DNA of 63,492 nt from an uncultured Oscillospiraceae bacterium (GCA_947627285.1 CANQVL010000010.1:1-63492); one strand, 5' to 3'. Numbered from the stretch's first letter, positions 8,540 through 16,599 are shown. Notes: generated by a model not told the origin, from the letters alone. Numbers and translations: made by a program.

Positions 8540-9304
8540 TTATTTTGACTGGGAACACAAGGTTGGAGTGGAGCTTCCGTTTATGCCGGAAAGCTCCTTT
8601 ATGACCTCTCCGGCCATGATGAGGCCGACTACGGCGGGGACGAAGGCGCAGCTGCCGGGGACGTCGCGCCTGCCGGGGTTTTCGGCGGCGGCAAGGAGCC
8701 TGTCCTCCTCAGAGAGCACCACCGCGGGCTCCCGGGAGTAGACCACCTTCAAATGCTCGATGCCCCTCTTGCGAAGCTCCTTGCGCATAACGCGGGCAAG
8801 GGGGTCGAAGCTTGTTTCAGATATGTCGCTGACACGAAAGGCAGTGGGGTCCAGCTTGTTGCCCGCGCCCATGGAGCTTATCACCGGCGTACCGGAGGCG
8901 CAGGCGCGCTCGATGAGCGCCAGCTTGCCTGTTACTGTGTCGATGGCGTCCACCACGTAGTCATAGGCGGAGAAGTCGAACATTCCGGCGGTGTCGGGTC
9001 CGAAGAAGACCCTGAAGGCGCGCAGAGTTATGTCCGGGTCGATGTCCCGGACCCTCTCCGCCGCCGTTTCCGCCTTGGAATGTCCCACGGTGGAGCGAAG
9101 GGCGTGGAGCTGACGGTTTATGTTGGATTCGGAGAATACGTCGCTGTCCACCAGGTCCAACGCGCCGACGCCCGAGCGGGCGAGCGCCTCCACCGCGTAG
9201 CCGCCCACGCCGCCGAGCCCGAAAACCGCCACACGCGAGCGGCGGAGCCTTTCCACACCCTCCGCGCCAAGAAGCATCCTTGTGCGGGTGAGACTGTCGT
9301 TCAC
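8540..9304 (-). CDS. tcdA: tRNA threonylcarbamoyladenosine dehydratase
   Basis: 254 residues of the ThiF/HesA/E1-like fold. The ATP-binding glycine loop FGLGGVGGYAVE is near residue 30, followed by SESNINRQLHA, the adenylation-domain DAIDTVTGK and SSMGAGNKLDP. The enzyme cyclises t6A37 of ANN-decoding tRNAs. The GTG at 9304 is chosen because GAGGGGGTG precedes it and its GTGA overlaps the stop of the upstream gene. It is co-transcribed with that small gene. Confidence 0.9.
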   Translation of the reverse strand: MNDSLTRTRMLLGAEGVERLRRSRVAVFGLGGVGGYAVEALARSGVGALDLVDSDVFSESNINRQLHALRSTVGHSKAETAAERVRDIDPDITLRAFRVFFGPDTAGMFDFSAYDYVVDAIDTVTGKLALIERACASGTPVISSMGAGNKLDPTAFRVSDISETSFDPLARVMRKELRKRGIEHLKVVYSREPAVVLSEEDRLLAAAENPGRRDVPGSCAFVPAVVGLIMAGEVIKELSGINGSSTPTLCSQSK

Positions 9305-9627
9305 TCCGACACCCCCTCGACGCACAGGGCTTCAAGTGCGTCCTGACCGCGCTTTGTGAGGGCCATGCTCCCGCGCCTTTGGCAGGGATCGTACCCCGTA
9401 TAGTCAAAGCCCACAAGGGGCAGGTCATAGTCCACATCAGCAAGACCGCTGAGCACAAGCGCTGTGACGGCGCTTGAATATGTCTCGCCGCTCTCGGAGA
9501 TGTATAACGGCTTTCCGTCCCTCTCCCCAACGGGGAGAAAGGCGTCCCGCCCCAGCTCCTCCAAAAGTCCGATGGCCTTTTCCGTGAGAATGATCTCATT
9601 CCCGCCGCACCCGCCGCAGCCTGCCAT
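9301..9627 (-). CDS. small cysteine-motif protein of unknown function
   Basis: 108 residues starting MAGCGGCGGNE, followed by a domain that looks like a winged-helix fold (LTEKAIGLLEELGRDAFLP, then LTKRGQDALEALC). The N-terminal CGGCGG could bind metal. The ATG at 9627 has GAGGTGA with 5-base spacing. A strong promoter (9667-9695) lies directly upstream. It overlaps tcdA by four bases, so the two are translationally coupled. The function is unknown to me. Confidence 0.7.
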   Translation of the reverse strand: MAGCGGCGGNEIILTEKAIGLLEELGRDAFLPVGERDGKPLYISESGETYSSAVTALVLSGLADVDYDLPLVGFDYTGYDPCQRRGSMALTKRGQDALEALCVEGVSE

Positions 9628-9666
9628 ACGCTTCACCTCGGTTTTAAAATTTCCTGTTTTAAGAAG

Positions 9667-9695
9667 ATTATACCATTTATGTACGTATAAGTCAA
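9667..9695 (-). promoter_or_regulatory. sigma-A promoter for the small gene and tcdA
   Basis: On the minus strand, TTGACT, a 17-nt spacer, then TATAAT. It stands about 40 bases before the ATG at 9627. Confidence 0.8.
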
Positions 9696-9726
9696 TCACC
9701 GCCGCGACACTAGTATTCGCGGGGGA

Positions 9727-9755
9727 TTGTAATTTTACCGCAGGTATGATAATAT
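9727..9755 (+). promoter_or_regulatory. promoter for the msrC gene
   Basis: TTGTAA, a 17-nt spacer and TAATAT (alternatively GATAAT with a shorter spacer), ending 33 bases before the ATG at 9789. Confidence 0.5.
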
Positions 9756-9788
9756 AAGAAAAAATCATTTTTGCGAAGGTGAGAAGCG

Positions 9789-10271
9789 ATGTATGTTGAA
9801 ATTGAGTATCCCAAGGAAAAAGGGGAGTTTTACAGGGTATTGGAGGAGCAGCTGAGGCTCTATACCGGGGAGGAGACTGACAGGACGGCGGTGCTGGCGA
9901 ACTTCTCCGCCGTGCTGAAGCAGGCGTTTTCGGATATAAACTGGGCGGGCTTCTATCTCGTCTCCGGGGACGAGCTGGTACTGGGCCCCTTCCAGGGAAA
10001 GCCGGCGGTTAGCAGGATAGCCTACGGCGCCGGCGTGTGCGGCACCGCCTGGAGGGAGCGCAGGGCACAGGTGGTGGAGGACGTGGACTGTTTTTCGGGG
10101 CATATAGCCTGCGACTGCGGCACCCACTCGGAGATAGTGATACCGCTGAGGAACGCCGCGGGGGAGATATGGGGCGTCCTCGATATGGACAGCACCGTAA
10201 TGGGCAGGTTTACCGAGGAGGACAGACTGGGTCTTGAAGGGTGTGTCAACCGGCTTGACAAATTCGCGTGA
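9789..10271 (+). CDS. msrC: GAF-domain free methionine-(R)-sulfoxide reductase
   Basis: 160 residues, one GAF domain. The family signature is clear: INWAGFYLV, LVLGPFQGKPA, GVCGTAW (Cys84), QVVEDV and GHIACDC (Cys108, Cys110). The enzyme reduces free Met-R-sulfoxide with thioredoxin. The cysteine often seen after GKPA is replaced by Val, while Cys101 and Cys110 are extra, so the resolving disulfide may be rewired. AAGGTGAG precedes the start. The next gene begins 9 bases downstream, indicating an operon. Confidence 0.85.
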   Translation: MYVEIEYPKEKGEFYRVLEEQLRLYTGEETDRTAVLANFSAVLKQAFSDINWAGFYLVSGDELVLGPFQGKPAVSRIAYGAGVCGTAWRERRAQVVEDVDCFSGHIACDCGTHSEIVIPLRNAAGEIWGVLDMDSTVMGRFTEEDRLGLEGCVNRLDKFA

Positions 10272-10280
10272 GGTGACATC

Positions 10281-11180
10281 ATGATACATGAAAAAAGCTG
10301 TGGAGCGGTGATCTACACCGTGTCCAACGGAGAGAGGCTTTATCTCATCGAGCGTATGCAAAAGGGCCACACCTCCATCTGCAAGGGTCACATGGAGGGA
10401 GAGGAGACGGAGCACGAGACGGCGGCGCGGGAGATACGCGAGGAGACGGCGCTTCAGGTGCGGTTTATCGATGGATTCAGGCGCACCATCGAGTATTCGC
10501 CCTACGAGGGGTGCCTTAAGGAGGTGGTTTTCTTCCTGGCAAAGGCGTCGGACACCGCCGTAACGGCTCAGCCCGAGGAGGTCAGGAGCATCGAATGGCT
10601 GCCTATTGAGGACGCCCTAACGGAGCTTACGCACCTCTCCGACAGGCAGACGCTTTTGGCGGCGGAGAGGTTTTTGAATGAGCGGGCGGGGCTTACGGAG
10701 TTTCGCCCCATACGCAGGAAGGGCAGGGAGCTTTCGGGCACGGAGTGCGAGGAAATACTTGAGCGCGGCACCTCGGGTGTGCTGGCGCTGGAGGGGGACG
10801 AGGGCTTCCCCTACGCCGTGCCGCTGAGCTATGTTTATACCGGCGGTAAAATCTATTTCCACTGCGCCAAATCGGGGCATAAGCTGGACGCCGCGCGGCG
10901 CTCAAAGCGCGTCTCCTTCTGCGTGGTGGACAGGGACGATGTGGAGCCGGAGAGCTACACCACCCGCTACCGCAGCGTCATCGTGTTCGGAAGGCTCCGT
11001 GAGCTCACCGGTGTGGAGCTGCCGGAGGCGATCGAGCTGCTGGCGGGGAAATATTACCCGGAGGACACGCCGGAGCACCGCCGGAGGTATATCGACGCCG
11101 AGATCGACGGGATGGCAATGCTTGAGCTGACGGCTGAGCATATGACCGGCAAATCAAATATCCCGGCACGGAACGGGTGA
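10281..11180 (+). CDS. Nudix hydrolase fused to a pyridoxamine-phosphate-oxidase-like domain
   Basis: 299 residues, two domains. Residues 1-135 are a Nudix hydrolase: the box starts at G38 with GHMEGEE and continues REIREETA, keeping the metal-binding Glu residues (the usual last Gly is Ala). Residues about 150-290 match the flavin-binding split barrel (FPYAVPLSYVYTGGKIYFHCAKSGHKLDA, then YRSVIVFGRL), as in NimA-like proteins. Its substrate cannot be told: a cleaved nucleotide (possibly a flavin or NADH product) and a flavin-type cofactor would fit. It is read with msrC and the GH5 gene. Confidence 0.85.
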   Translation: MIHEKSCGAVIYTVSNGERLYLIERMQKGHTSICKGHMEGEETEHETAAREIREETALQVRFIDGFRRTIEYSPYEGCLKEVVFFLAKASDTAVTAQPEEVRSIEWLPIEDALTELTHLSDRQTLLAAERFLNERAGLTEFRPIRRKGRELSGTECEEILERGTSGVLALEGDEGFPYAVPLSYVYTGGKIYFHCAKSGHKLDAARRSKRVSFCVVDRDDVEPESYTTRYRSVIVFGRLRELTGVELPEAIELLAGKYYPEDTPEHRRRYIDAEIDGMAMLELTAEHMTGKSNIPARNG

Positions 11181-11184
11181 GAAA

Positions 11185-12840
11185 ATGAGAAAAATAAGAT
11201 TTGCCGCGCTTGTGTGCGCCGCCTCTCTGCTGCTCACCCTGAGCGCCTGCGGCGCGCCGGTTGAGCGGCTGCCTGACGCGCCGCAGACTGCCGGAAATGA
11301 GGCGGTACAGCCCGCGGAGCCGCCGGAGCAGACGGAGATGGTCACGGAAAATCCGTCAGATACCGGCGAAGGTCAGGACGCGCCACAGGTGCCGGAGACG
11401 CCCACAGACAGCGTGCCGCAGAAGGACCCTGCGCCGGAAAAACGGGATCCGACCGGGATCCCGGCAGAGTCGGGCGAACCGGAGACGCCGGAGACGCCGG
11501 CGGAGCCTGATGACGGTACACCGGCGGAGCTTTGCGGGGCGAGGCCGTCAACCGCCGGGGCGCTGTCCGTGGAGGGTACGTACCTTGTGGACGCGGCGGG
11601 GGAGAGGGTGCAGCTGCGTGGCATCAGCACCCACGGGCTTGCCTGGTTCCCGCAGTACGTGAACGCTGAGCTTTTCATGGAGCTTTCCGAGGACTGGGGC
11701 TGTAACGCCGTACGTTTGGCGATGTACACCGCCGAGTACGGCGGCTGGTGTACCGGCGGGGACAGGACCGCACTTAAAAAGCTGGTGACAGACGGGGTGA
11801 GATACGCCGCCGACGCCGATATGTACGTTATCGTGGACTGGCACATACTCTCCGACGGCGACCCAAATACATATAAATCTGAGGCCGAGGGGTTTTTCAG
11901 GGACATTACAGCGGAGCTTGCGGGCTATAACAACGTGCTCTATGAGATATGCAACGAGCCCAACGGCGGTACGGGCTGGGACAGGGTGAAGAGCTACGCG
12001 GAGGAGATCATACCCGTGATCCGCGAGAACGCGCCTGACGCCGTGATCTTAGTGGGTACGCCCAACTGGTCACAGCGGGTGGACGAGGCCGCCAGGGACC
12101 CCATAACGGGCTTTGACAACATAATGTACACCCTGCATTTTTACTCCGGCACCCACAAAAAAGACCTGAGGGACACCGTGACGGCGGCGCTGGACGCGGG
12201 ACTGCCGATATTCGTCTCGGAGTTCGGCGTCACCGACGCCAGCGGCAGCGGCGGCGTGGATACCGCCGAGGCGGACAGATGGGTGGAGACGCTGGACGGG
12301 CGCGGGGTGAGCTATATGATGTGGAGCCTCTCCAACAAGGACGAGAGCTCAGCCGTTATAAAAAGCTCCTGCTCAAAGACCTCCGGCTTTTCCGAGGCGG
12401 ATTTGAAGGAGTCGGGCCTGTGGCTGCTTGACACCCTGTCCGGCGGCGCCGCTGTCTCCGTGGAGGAGGCGCGGGAGCCGGAAAAGACAGGCGGCGAGAC
12501 GCCCCAGGGAGCGCCCCAGCCGCTCGAAGCTGTGATGCCCGTTGAGGAGACAGGCGGCGACGGTCAACTGACTTGGACGCTTACCGAGGTCAATTCCTGG
12601 GAGAGCAGCGGCGAAAGGTTTACGCAATACACTCTCACCGTGACAAACGCGGGTCCCGGTGACATGGATACATGGCGTGTGGACCTGGACCTGGGCTCAC
12701 CCTTCACGCTGGAGAGCTCATGGAACGGCGTATTTTCCGTAAGCGGCAGCACCCTCACGGTGACTCCCGTGGACTACAACGCCGCCATCCCAGCGGGGAG
12801 CGCGGCGGATATAGGGATGATTTTATCCCAAAAGGGCTGA
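11185..12840 (+). CDS. secreted GH5 endoglucanase lipoprotein with C-terminal carbohydrate-binding-like domain
   Basis: 551 residues. Lipobox Cys22 (TLSACG), then a Pro/Glu/Thr-rich linker to about 120. GH5 domain about 125-415: RGISTHGLAWFP, VIVDWHIL, acid/base Glu in YEICNEPNG, LHFYSGTHK and nucleophile Glu in FVSEFG. After a second linker, about 100 C-terminal residues (WTLTEVNSWESSGERFTQY..) resemble a CBM2-like beta sandwich. It should cleave beta-1,4-glucan or mannan at the cell surface. Its TGA forms the loop of hairpin 1 of the repeat element that follows. Confidence 0.88.
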   Translation: MRKIRFAALVCAASLLLTLSACGAPVERLPDAPQTAGNEAVQPAEPPEQTEMVTENPSDTGEGQDAPQVPETPTDSVPQKDPAPEKRDPTGIPAESGEPETPETPAEPDDGTPAELCGARPSTAGALSVEGTYLVDAAGERVQLRGISTHGLAWFPQYVNAELFMELSEDWGCNAVRLAMYTAEYGGWCTGGDRTALKKLVTDGVRYAADADMYVIVDWHILSDGDPNTYKSEAEGFFRDITAELAGYNNVLYEICNEPNGGTGWDRVKSYAEEIIPVIRENAPDAVILVGTPNWSQRVDEAARDPITGFDNIMYTLHFYSGTHKKDLRDTVTAALDAGLPIFVSEFGVTDASGSGGVDTAEADRWVETLDGRGVSYMMWSLSNKDESSAVIKSSCSKTSGFSEADLKESGLWLLDTLSGGAAVSVEEAREPEKTGGETPQGAPQPLEAVMPVEETGGDGQLTWTLTEVNSWESSGERFTQYTLTVTNAGPGDMDTWRVDLDLGSPFTLESSWNGVFSVSGSTLTVTPVDYNAAIPAGSAADIGMILSQKG

Positions 12841-13107
12841 GCCCTTTTGGGATAAAGGGGACGTGCGGAAAAGGATTCGGAAATGTCTGCGGACATTTCC
12901 GAATCCTTTTCCTGCTGTCGCGCTGCGCGCTCGTCGTCGCGGAAGTCGCTTAACCTCGCCCCGCCGCAAGCGGCAGGGCTCAGGCGCGGACTTCGCTCCT
13001 CCTCTCCCCACGCAATCATGATTGCGTGGGGACCCCATATGGGCGCACACTTGCGCGACAAAAGGTGATTTTTCCGACGTACATGCCGTCGGAAAAATGT
13101 TTGATTG
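12823..13107 (+). repeat. structured 3' repeat element, copy 1
   Basis: In order: hairpin 1, 15-bp perfect stem 12823-12837/12841-12855 with loop TGA (the stop codon of the GH5 gene); linker AGGGGACGTGC; hairpin 2, 21-bp perfect stem 12867-12887/12892-12912 with loop TGCG; stem 3, TGTCGCGC (12916-12923) with GCGCGACA (13053-13060); AAAGGTGA; hairpin 5, 11-bp stem 13069-13079/13087-13097 with loop TACATGC. Copies 2 and 3 are at 24512 and 61590. Copy 1 alone carries a ~110-nt insertion inside stem 3, including a perfect 26-nt palindrome at 13006-13031. No gene lies in this 318-base gap. Confidence 0.85.
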
Positions 13108-13116
13108 GGGATTAAA

Positions 13117-13159
13117 ATATGAACGCCGCCTGAGGATCAGACGGCGGAAATGTTCATAT
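13117..13159 (-). terminator. hairpin at the end of the ABC exporter gene
   Basis: ATATGAAC/GTTCATAT outer arms (13117-13124/13152-13159) enclose a GC-rich inner stem (CCGCC/GGCGG plus TGA/TCA). It overlaps the stop codon of the minus-strand gene, and AT-rich sequence follows on that strand. Confidence 0.5.
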
Positions 13160-14907
13160 TACATGTGAAGATTCTGGGTGTTGTAGAGGTTGGCGTAGTC
13201 GCCGTTCAGGGCAAGGAGATCGGAGTGGGAGCCCTCTTCGGTGATGGAGCCGTCGCGTATGACGAGGATCCTGTCGGCGGCGCGGACGGTGGAAAGGCGG
13301 TGGGCGATTATGAGTGTTGTGCGCCCTCGGGCAAGCTCGTCGAAGGCCCGCTGGATCTTTGCCTCCGTCACCGAATCAAGGGCGGAGGTCGCCTCGTCGA
13401 GAATGAGCACCGGCGGGTTTTTTAAAAAAATCCTGGCGATGGAGATCCTCTGCTTCTGCCCGCCGGAGAGGAGAACGCCGCGCTCGCCCACGTATGTATC
13501 AAAGCCCTGTGGCATTTCCATTATGTCGTCGTAAATCTCCGCCCGCTTTGCCGCCTCCGCCACCTCGTCGTCTGTGGCGTCGGGGCGGCCGTAGCGGATG
13601 TTGTTCATAATGGAGTCGGCAAAGAGGAACACGTCCTGCTGAACGACGCCTATATTGCGGCGCAGGGACTTCTGGGTCACGTCGCGCACGTCGATGCCGT
13701 CCACGGTTATGGAGCCGGAGGAGACGTCGTAAAACCGGGGAATGAGGGAGCAGAGCGTGGTCTTGCCCCCGCCGGAGGGTCCAACCACTGCCACGGTCTC
13801 GCCGGGGGCGACATGAATGGAGACGTGGTGGAGTACCTCGGTGTCGTCCCGCTCATAGGCGAAGCTCACGTCGTTTACGTCTATCCTGCCCTTGACGTTT
13901 TTAAGCTCCACGGCGTCCGGCTTGTCCTCCAGCTCCGGCTCAACGCGCATGAGCTCCACGAATCTGGAGAGCCCAGCGGTGCCGTTTACAAGCATTTCGG
14001 AGAGCGCCGCTATCTTTTTCATGGGGTTTATGAAGGTGGCGGTGTAGAGGGTGAAGGTGACAAGGTCCCGGTAATCCATCCTCCCGCGCATGATGAGAAA
14101 GCCGCCGCAGGCGATGACTATAACGGGCATAACTGAGGTGAAAAGCTCCAGAGAGCCCTGGAATATGCCCATAGCCTTGTACTGCGCCTTTTTGGAGCCG
14201 CGGAACCTGTCGTTTGCCCTGTCGAATTTCTCCTGCTCCGCCTCCTCGTTGGCGAATGCCTTGGCGGTGCGCATACCGGAGAGAGAGGACTCGATGTCGG
14301 CGTTTATTGACGCCGTTACGCGCTTCACGGCCCTGGAGGTGTCCCGCAGGCGGATCCTGTTGAAGCAGACGATCACGGCGAAGATGGGAATGAGTATAAG
14401 CATGACGAGCGCCAGCTGCCACTGGACGGTGAAAAGTATGGCGATGGCGCCGATGAGGGTGACGGAGGAGATGAACAAGTCCTCCGGACCGTGGTGGGCA
14501 AGCTCGGTTATGTCGAAAAGCTCGCTGGTGAGGCGGCTCATCAGGTGGCCCGTGCGGTTCTTGTCAAAAAAGCTCACGGGGAGGGTCTGGAGGTGGGAGA
14601 AGAGGTCGCACCTTATGTCCGCCTCCACCAGTACGCCGAAGCCGTGCCCCCAGTAGGTGACCACGAACTGGAGGAAGCCCCGGAGGATATAGGCGAGGAC
14701 CATCGCCGCCATCACAGCGAAAAACGCGCCGTATACGTTTCCGGGTATGAGCTCGTAGAGGCAGATACGGGAGACGTAGGGGAACGCCAGATCCACCAGT
14801 GCTATCAAAAGAGCACATGCCATATCCAGGAGGAAAAGCCCCATGTGGGGCTTGAAATAGCTGAAAAATATCCGAAAAAGCCCCCAGTTTTTAAAATCCC
14901 GCTTCAC
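13159..14907 (-). CDS. ABC exporter, fused permease and ATPase
   Basis: 582 residues, type IV half-transporter. The transmembrane domain spans about 15-310 with six helices. The ATPase spans about 335-575: Walker A GPSGGGKTT, Q-loop VVQQDVFLF, signature LLSGGQKQRISIARI, Walker B VLILDEATSALD and switch His in AHRLST. It probably works as a homodimer exporting lipids, drugs or peptides; the substrate is not evident. It is monocistronic, with a strong promoter at 14940-14968. Confidence 0.92.
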   Translation of the reverse strand: MKRDFKNWGLFRIFFSYFKPHMGLFLLDMACALLIALVDLAFPYVSRICLYELIPGNVYGAFFAVMAAMVLAYILRGFLQFVVTYWGHGFGVLVEADIRCDLFSHLQTLPVSFFDKNRTGHLMSRLTSELFDITELAHHGPEDLFISSVTLIGAIAILFTVQWQLALVMLILIPIFAVIVCFNRIRLRDTSRAVKRVTASINADIESSLSGMRTAKAFANEEAEQEKFDRANDRFRGSKKAQYKAMGIFQGSLELFTSVMPVIVIACGGFLIMRGRMDYRDLVTFTLYTATFINPMKKIAALSEMLVNGTAGLSRFVELMRVEPELEDKPDAVELKNVKGRIDVNDVSFAYERDDTEVLHHVSIHVAPGETVAVVGPSGGGKTTLCSLIPRFYDVSSGSITVDGIDVRDVTQKSLRRNIGVVQQDVFLFADSIMNNIRYGRPDATDDEVAEAAKRAEIYDDIMEMPQGFDTYVGERGVLLSGGQKQRISIARIFLKNPPVLILDEATSALDSVTEAKIQRAFDELARGRTTLIIAHRLSTVRAADRILVIRDGSITEEGSHSDLLALNGDYANLYNTQNLHM

Positions 14908-14939
14908 GTGAAAAACCCCTTTGAAAAAAGTTTCCTAAA

Positions 14940-14968
14940 AGTATATCACGCCTGTACCGGATTGGCAA
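14940..14968 (-). promoter_or_regulatory. promoter of the ABC exporter gene
   Basis: Minus strand TTGCCA, 17-nt spacer, TATACT, about 33 bases before the start codon. Confidence 0.75.
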
Positions 14969-14972
14969 GCGC

Positions 14973-15001
14973 TTTACAAATGAAAAAAGGAGTGGTACAA
15001 T
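14973..15001 (+). promoter_or_regulatory. promoter of the SLOG gene
   Basis: TTTACA, 17-nt spacer, TACAAT. Initiation would fall near 15007-15009, almost on the GTG at 15011, which argues for a near-leaderless mRNA or for the TTG at 15020 as start. Confidence 0.7.
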
Positions 15002-15010
15002 TCAGGTGAG

Positions 15011-15535
15011 GTGAGGACGTTGCTGGAAACGTGGGGATTTGAAAACATATCGGCCTGCTCCTTCACGGGGCACCGCCCGGAGAAGCTGCCCTGGGGCTCA
15101 AATGAGCGGGACCCCAGGTGCGTGGAGCTGAAGGGGCGCATTGAGGACGCCGTACGCCACGCCAGGAATCTGGGGGCGAGGCACTTCATATGCGGCATGG
15201 CAAAGGGGTGCGATATGTATTTTGCCGAGGCTGTCATCACGCTTCGCGACGAGTACGCCGGCATTACTCTTGAGGCGGCAGTCCCCCACGAGGGCCAGTC
15301 CGGCGGCTGGTCATACGCTGACAGGGAGCGGTACGACTACATCCTCCACCAGTGCGACAGCATTACGCTCGTCTCCCGCGCCTACACTCCCGGCTGTATG
15401 CAGCGCCGGAACGAGTACATGGTCCGCTCCTCGCAGATACTCATAGCCGTATTCAACGGCACACCCGGCGGGACCCTCCAAACCGTCTCCTACGCCAAAA
15501 AGCTGGGCCTGCGCATCATTGAGCTGTCCATATAA
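15011..15535 (+). CDS. SLOG-family (DUF1273/YpsA-like) protein
   Basis: 174 residues. The pattern CSFTGHRPEKLPWG at the start, HFICGMAKGCDMYFAEAVI in the middle and SSQILIAVFNGTPGGTLQTVSYAKKLGL near the end is that of the DUF1273/YpsA branch of the Rossmann-like SLOG fold, thought to bind nucleotide-derived ligands. The exact role is unknown. The start may be GTG 15011 or TTG 15020; GAGGTGAGG is better spaced for the latter. Confidence 0.85.
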   Translation: MRTLLETWGFENISACSFTGHRPEKLPWGSNERDPRCVELKGRIEDAVRHARNLGARHFICGMAKGCDMYFAEAVITLRDEYAGITLEAAVPHEGQSGGWSYADRERYDYILHQCDSITLVSRAYTPGCMQRRNEYMVRSSQILIAVFNGTPGGTLQTVSYAKKLGLRIIELSI

Positions 15536-15564
15536 CGAACCCCGGCAGGAAAGGAGATGATCGC

Positions 15565-15843
15565 GTGGCTGGCACTACAACGAACATCAGCATCCGCATG
15601 GACACTGAGCTGAAAGCCCAAGCCGACGCCCTTTTTACGGAGCTGGGCATGAACCTGTCCACCGCTTTCAACATTTTTGTCCGTCAGTCCCTTCGTAAGG
15701 GCCGGATTCCCTTTGATGTCTCCTTGAATAAGCCCAACAAGGAGACAGTCGCCGCGATGTTGGAGGCGGAACGGGTCGCCAGGGAACCGTCCGTGAAGGG
15801 CTGCACCGACCTTGATGAATTGTTTGCGGATCTGAAGAAATGA
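15565..15843 (+). CDS. RelB/DinJ-family antitoxin
   Basis: 92 residues. The ribbon-helix-helix N-terminus (TTTNISIRMDTELKAQADALF..LGMNLSTAFNIFVRQSLR) is diagnostic of DinJ/RelB antitoxins, which repress their own operon and neutralise a YafQ/RelE mRNA interferase. AAAGGAGATGA is the ribosome binding site; the start is probably GTG 15565. The toxin gene that should overlap its stop is only a stub (15840-15866), so this antitoxin is an orphan here. Confidence 0.85.
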   Translation: MAGTTTNISIRMDTELKAQADALFTELGMNLSTAFNIFVRQSLRKGRIPFDVSLNKPNKETVAAMLEAERVAREPSVKGCTDLDELFADLKK

Positions 15844-15866
15844 GAAAGACAAAATACGGGTCGTAG
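15840..15866 (+). pseudogene. 8-codon stub of a YafQ/RelE-type toxin
   Basis: The antitoxin stop overlaps an ATG (ATGA), the usual antitoxin-toxin junction. The frame reads MRKTKYGS then TAG, which resembles the first residues of YafQ-like toxins. The rest is missing: the next ~250 bases hold no toxin-like frame. I infer a deletion that removed the toxin body. Confidence 0.5.
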
Positions 15867-16008
15867 GGCAATTGATGCAGGTGACAGATATTTGGTGCGT
15901 CTTGAGACGCTTGCCAGTAAAACGCCGCGTTGCTTTTTCGACCGTGCCGGCACGGACGCGGCGAAACCAGCCACCCGGAGTACCTTCAGCATTTTTGTAT
16001 ATATTTCC

Positions 16009-16037
16009 TTGACTTTCGCCGAGCGATAATGTACATT
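16009..16037 (+). promoter_or_regulatory. candidate promoter of the second sigma operon
   Basis: TTGACT, 17-nt spacer, TACATT, about 85 bases before the ATG at 16123. The -35 is good and the -10 is moderate. Confidence 0.45.
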
Positions 16038-16122
16038 TGAAACGCATATATTCCATATTTTAAATGTGATATATTAGCTTTTGCTAAACACATATTTCGA
16101 CATTCTTTGCGGAGGCGGCGCG

Positions 16123-16599
16123 ATGACAGAGACAGAGAAAGAATTGTTGATTCTCCCGCTTTATACAAAATATTATGAATATTTGAAAAAGGCCGCCTAT
16201 ATTCACGGAGCAAATTCGATGGATGCGGAAGATTTTGTCCAGGATGTATTTTTACTCGCGGTGCAGAAAGCCGATATACTTATGAGGCGCAAAGAACCCC
16301 TGGTGTGGCTGGTCAAAGTGCTGGTGAACCGTATGAGAAATCACCGCCGGCGTCACGAGAACAGATTCAACAGTTCTTTGGAGGAATATGACGATTTTCC
16401 CGCCCCAAAGGAGGTTGAACCTCTTTGGCACATCTTGCCGTCCCAGTTTTCTGAAAGTGAGCGGCAACTTCTGATTTGGCGTTTTGAGGAGGGGATCAGC
16501 TACAGGGAAATGAGCAGGAGATTGGGTATATCGGAGGAATATTGCCGAGTAAAGCTATGCAGGCTCATCAAAAAATACCGGGAACTGATGGGAATATGA
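16123..16599 (+). CDS. ECF-like RNA polymerase sigma factor
   Basis: 158 residues from the ATG at 16123, supported by GGAGGCGG; a TTG upstream has no ribosome binding site. Region 2 lies at about 15-75 (SMDAEDFVQDVFLLAVQKAD, EPLVWLVKVLVNRMRNHRRR) and region 4 at about 100-155 (SESERQLLIWRFEEGISYREMSRRLGISEEYCRVKLCRL). It forms an operon with an anti-sigma-like gene and a small secreted protein. It is more AT-rich than most of the window. Confidence 0.87.
   Translation: MTETEKELLILPLYTKYYEYLKKAAYIHGANSMDAEDFVQDVFLLAVQKADILMRRKEPLVWLVKVLVNRMRNHRRRHENRFNSSLEEYDDFPAPKEVEPLWHILPSQFSESERQLLIWRFEEGISYREMSRRLGISEEYCRVKLCRLIKKYRELMGI

Noticed and set aside
12841-13158. Small ORFs within repeat element copy 1
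   Set aside because: They cross perfect hairpins and differ between the element copies, so they are not conserved protein.
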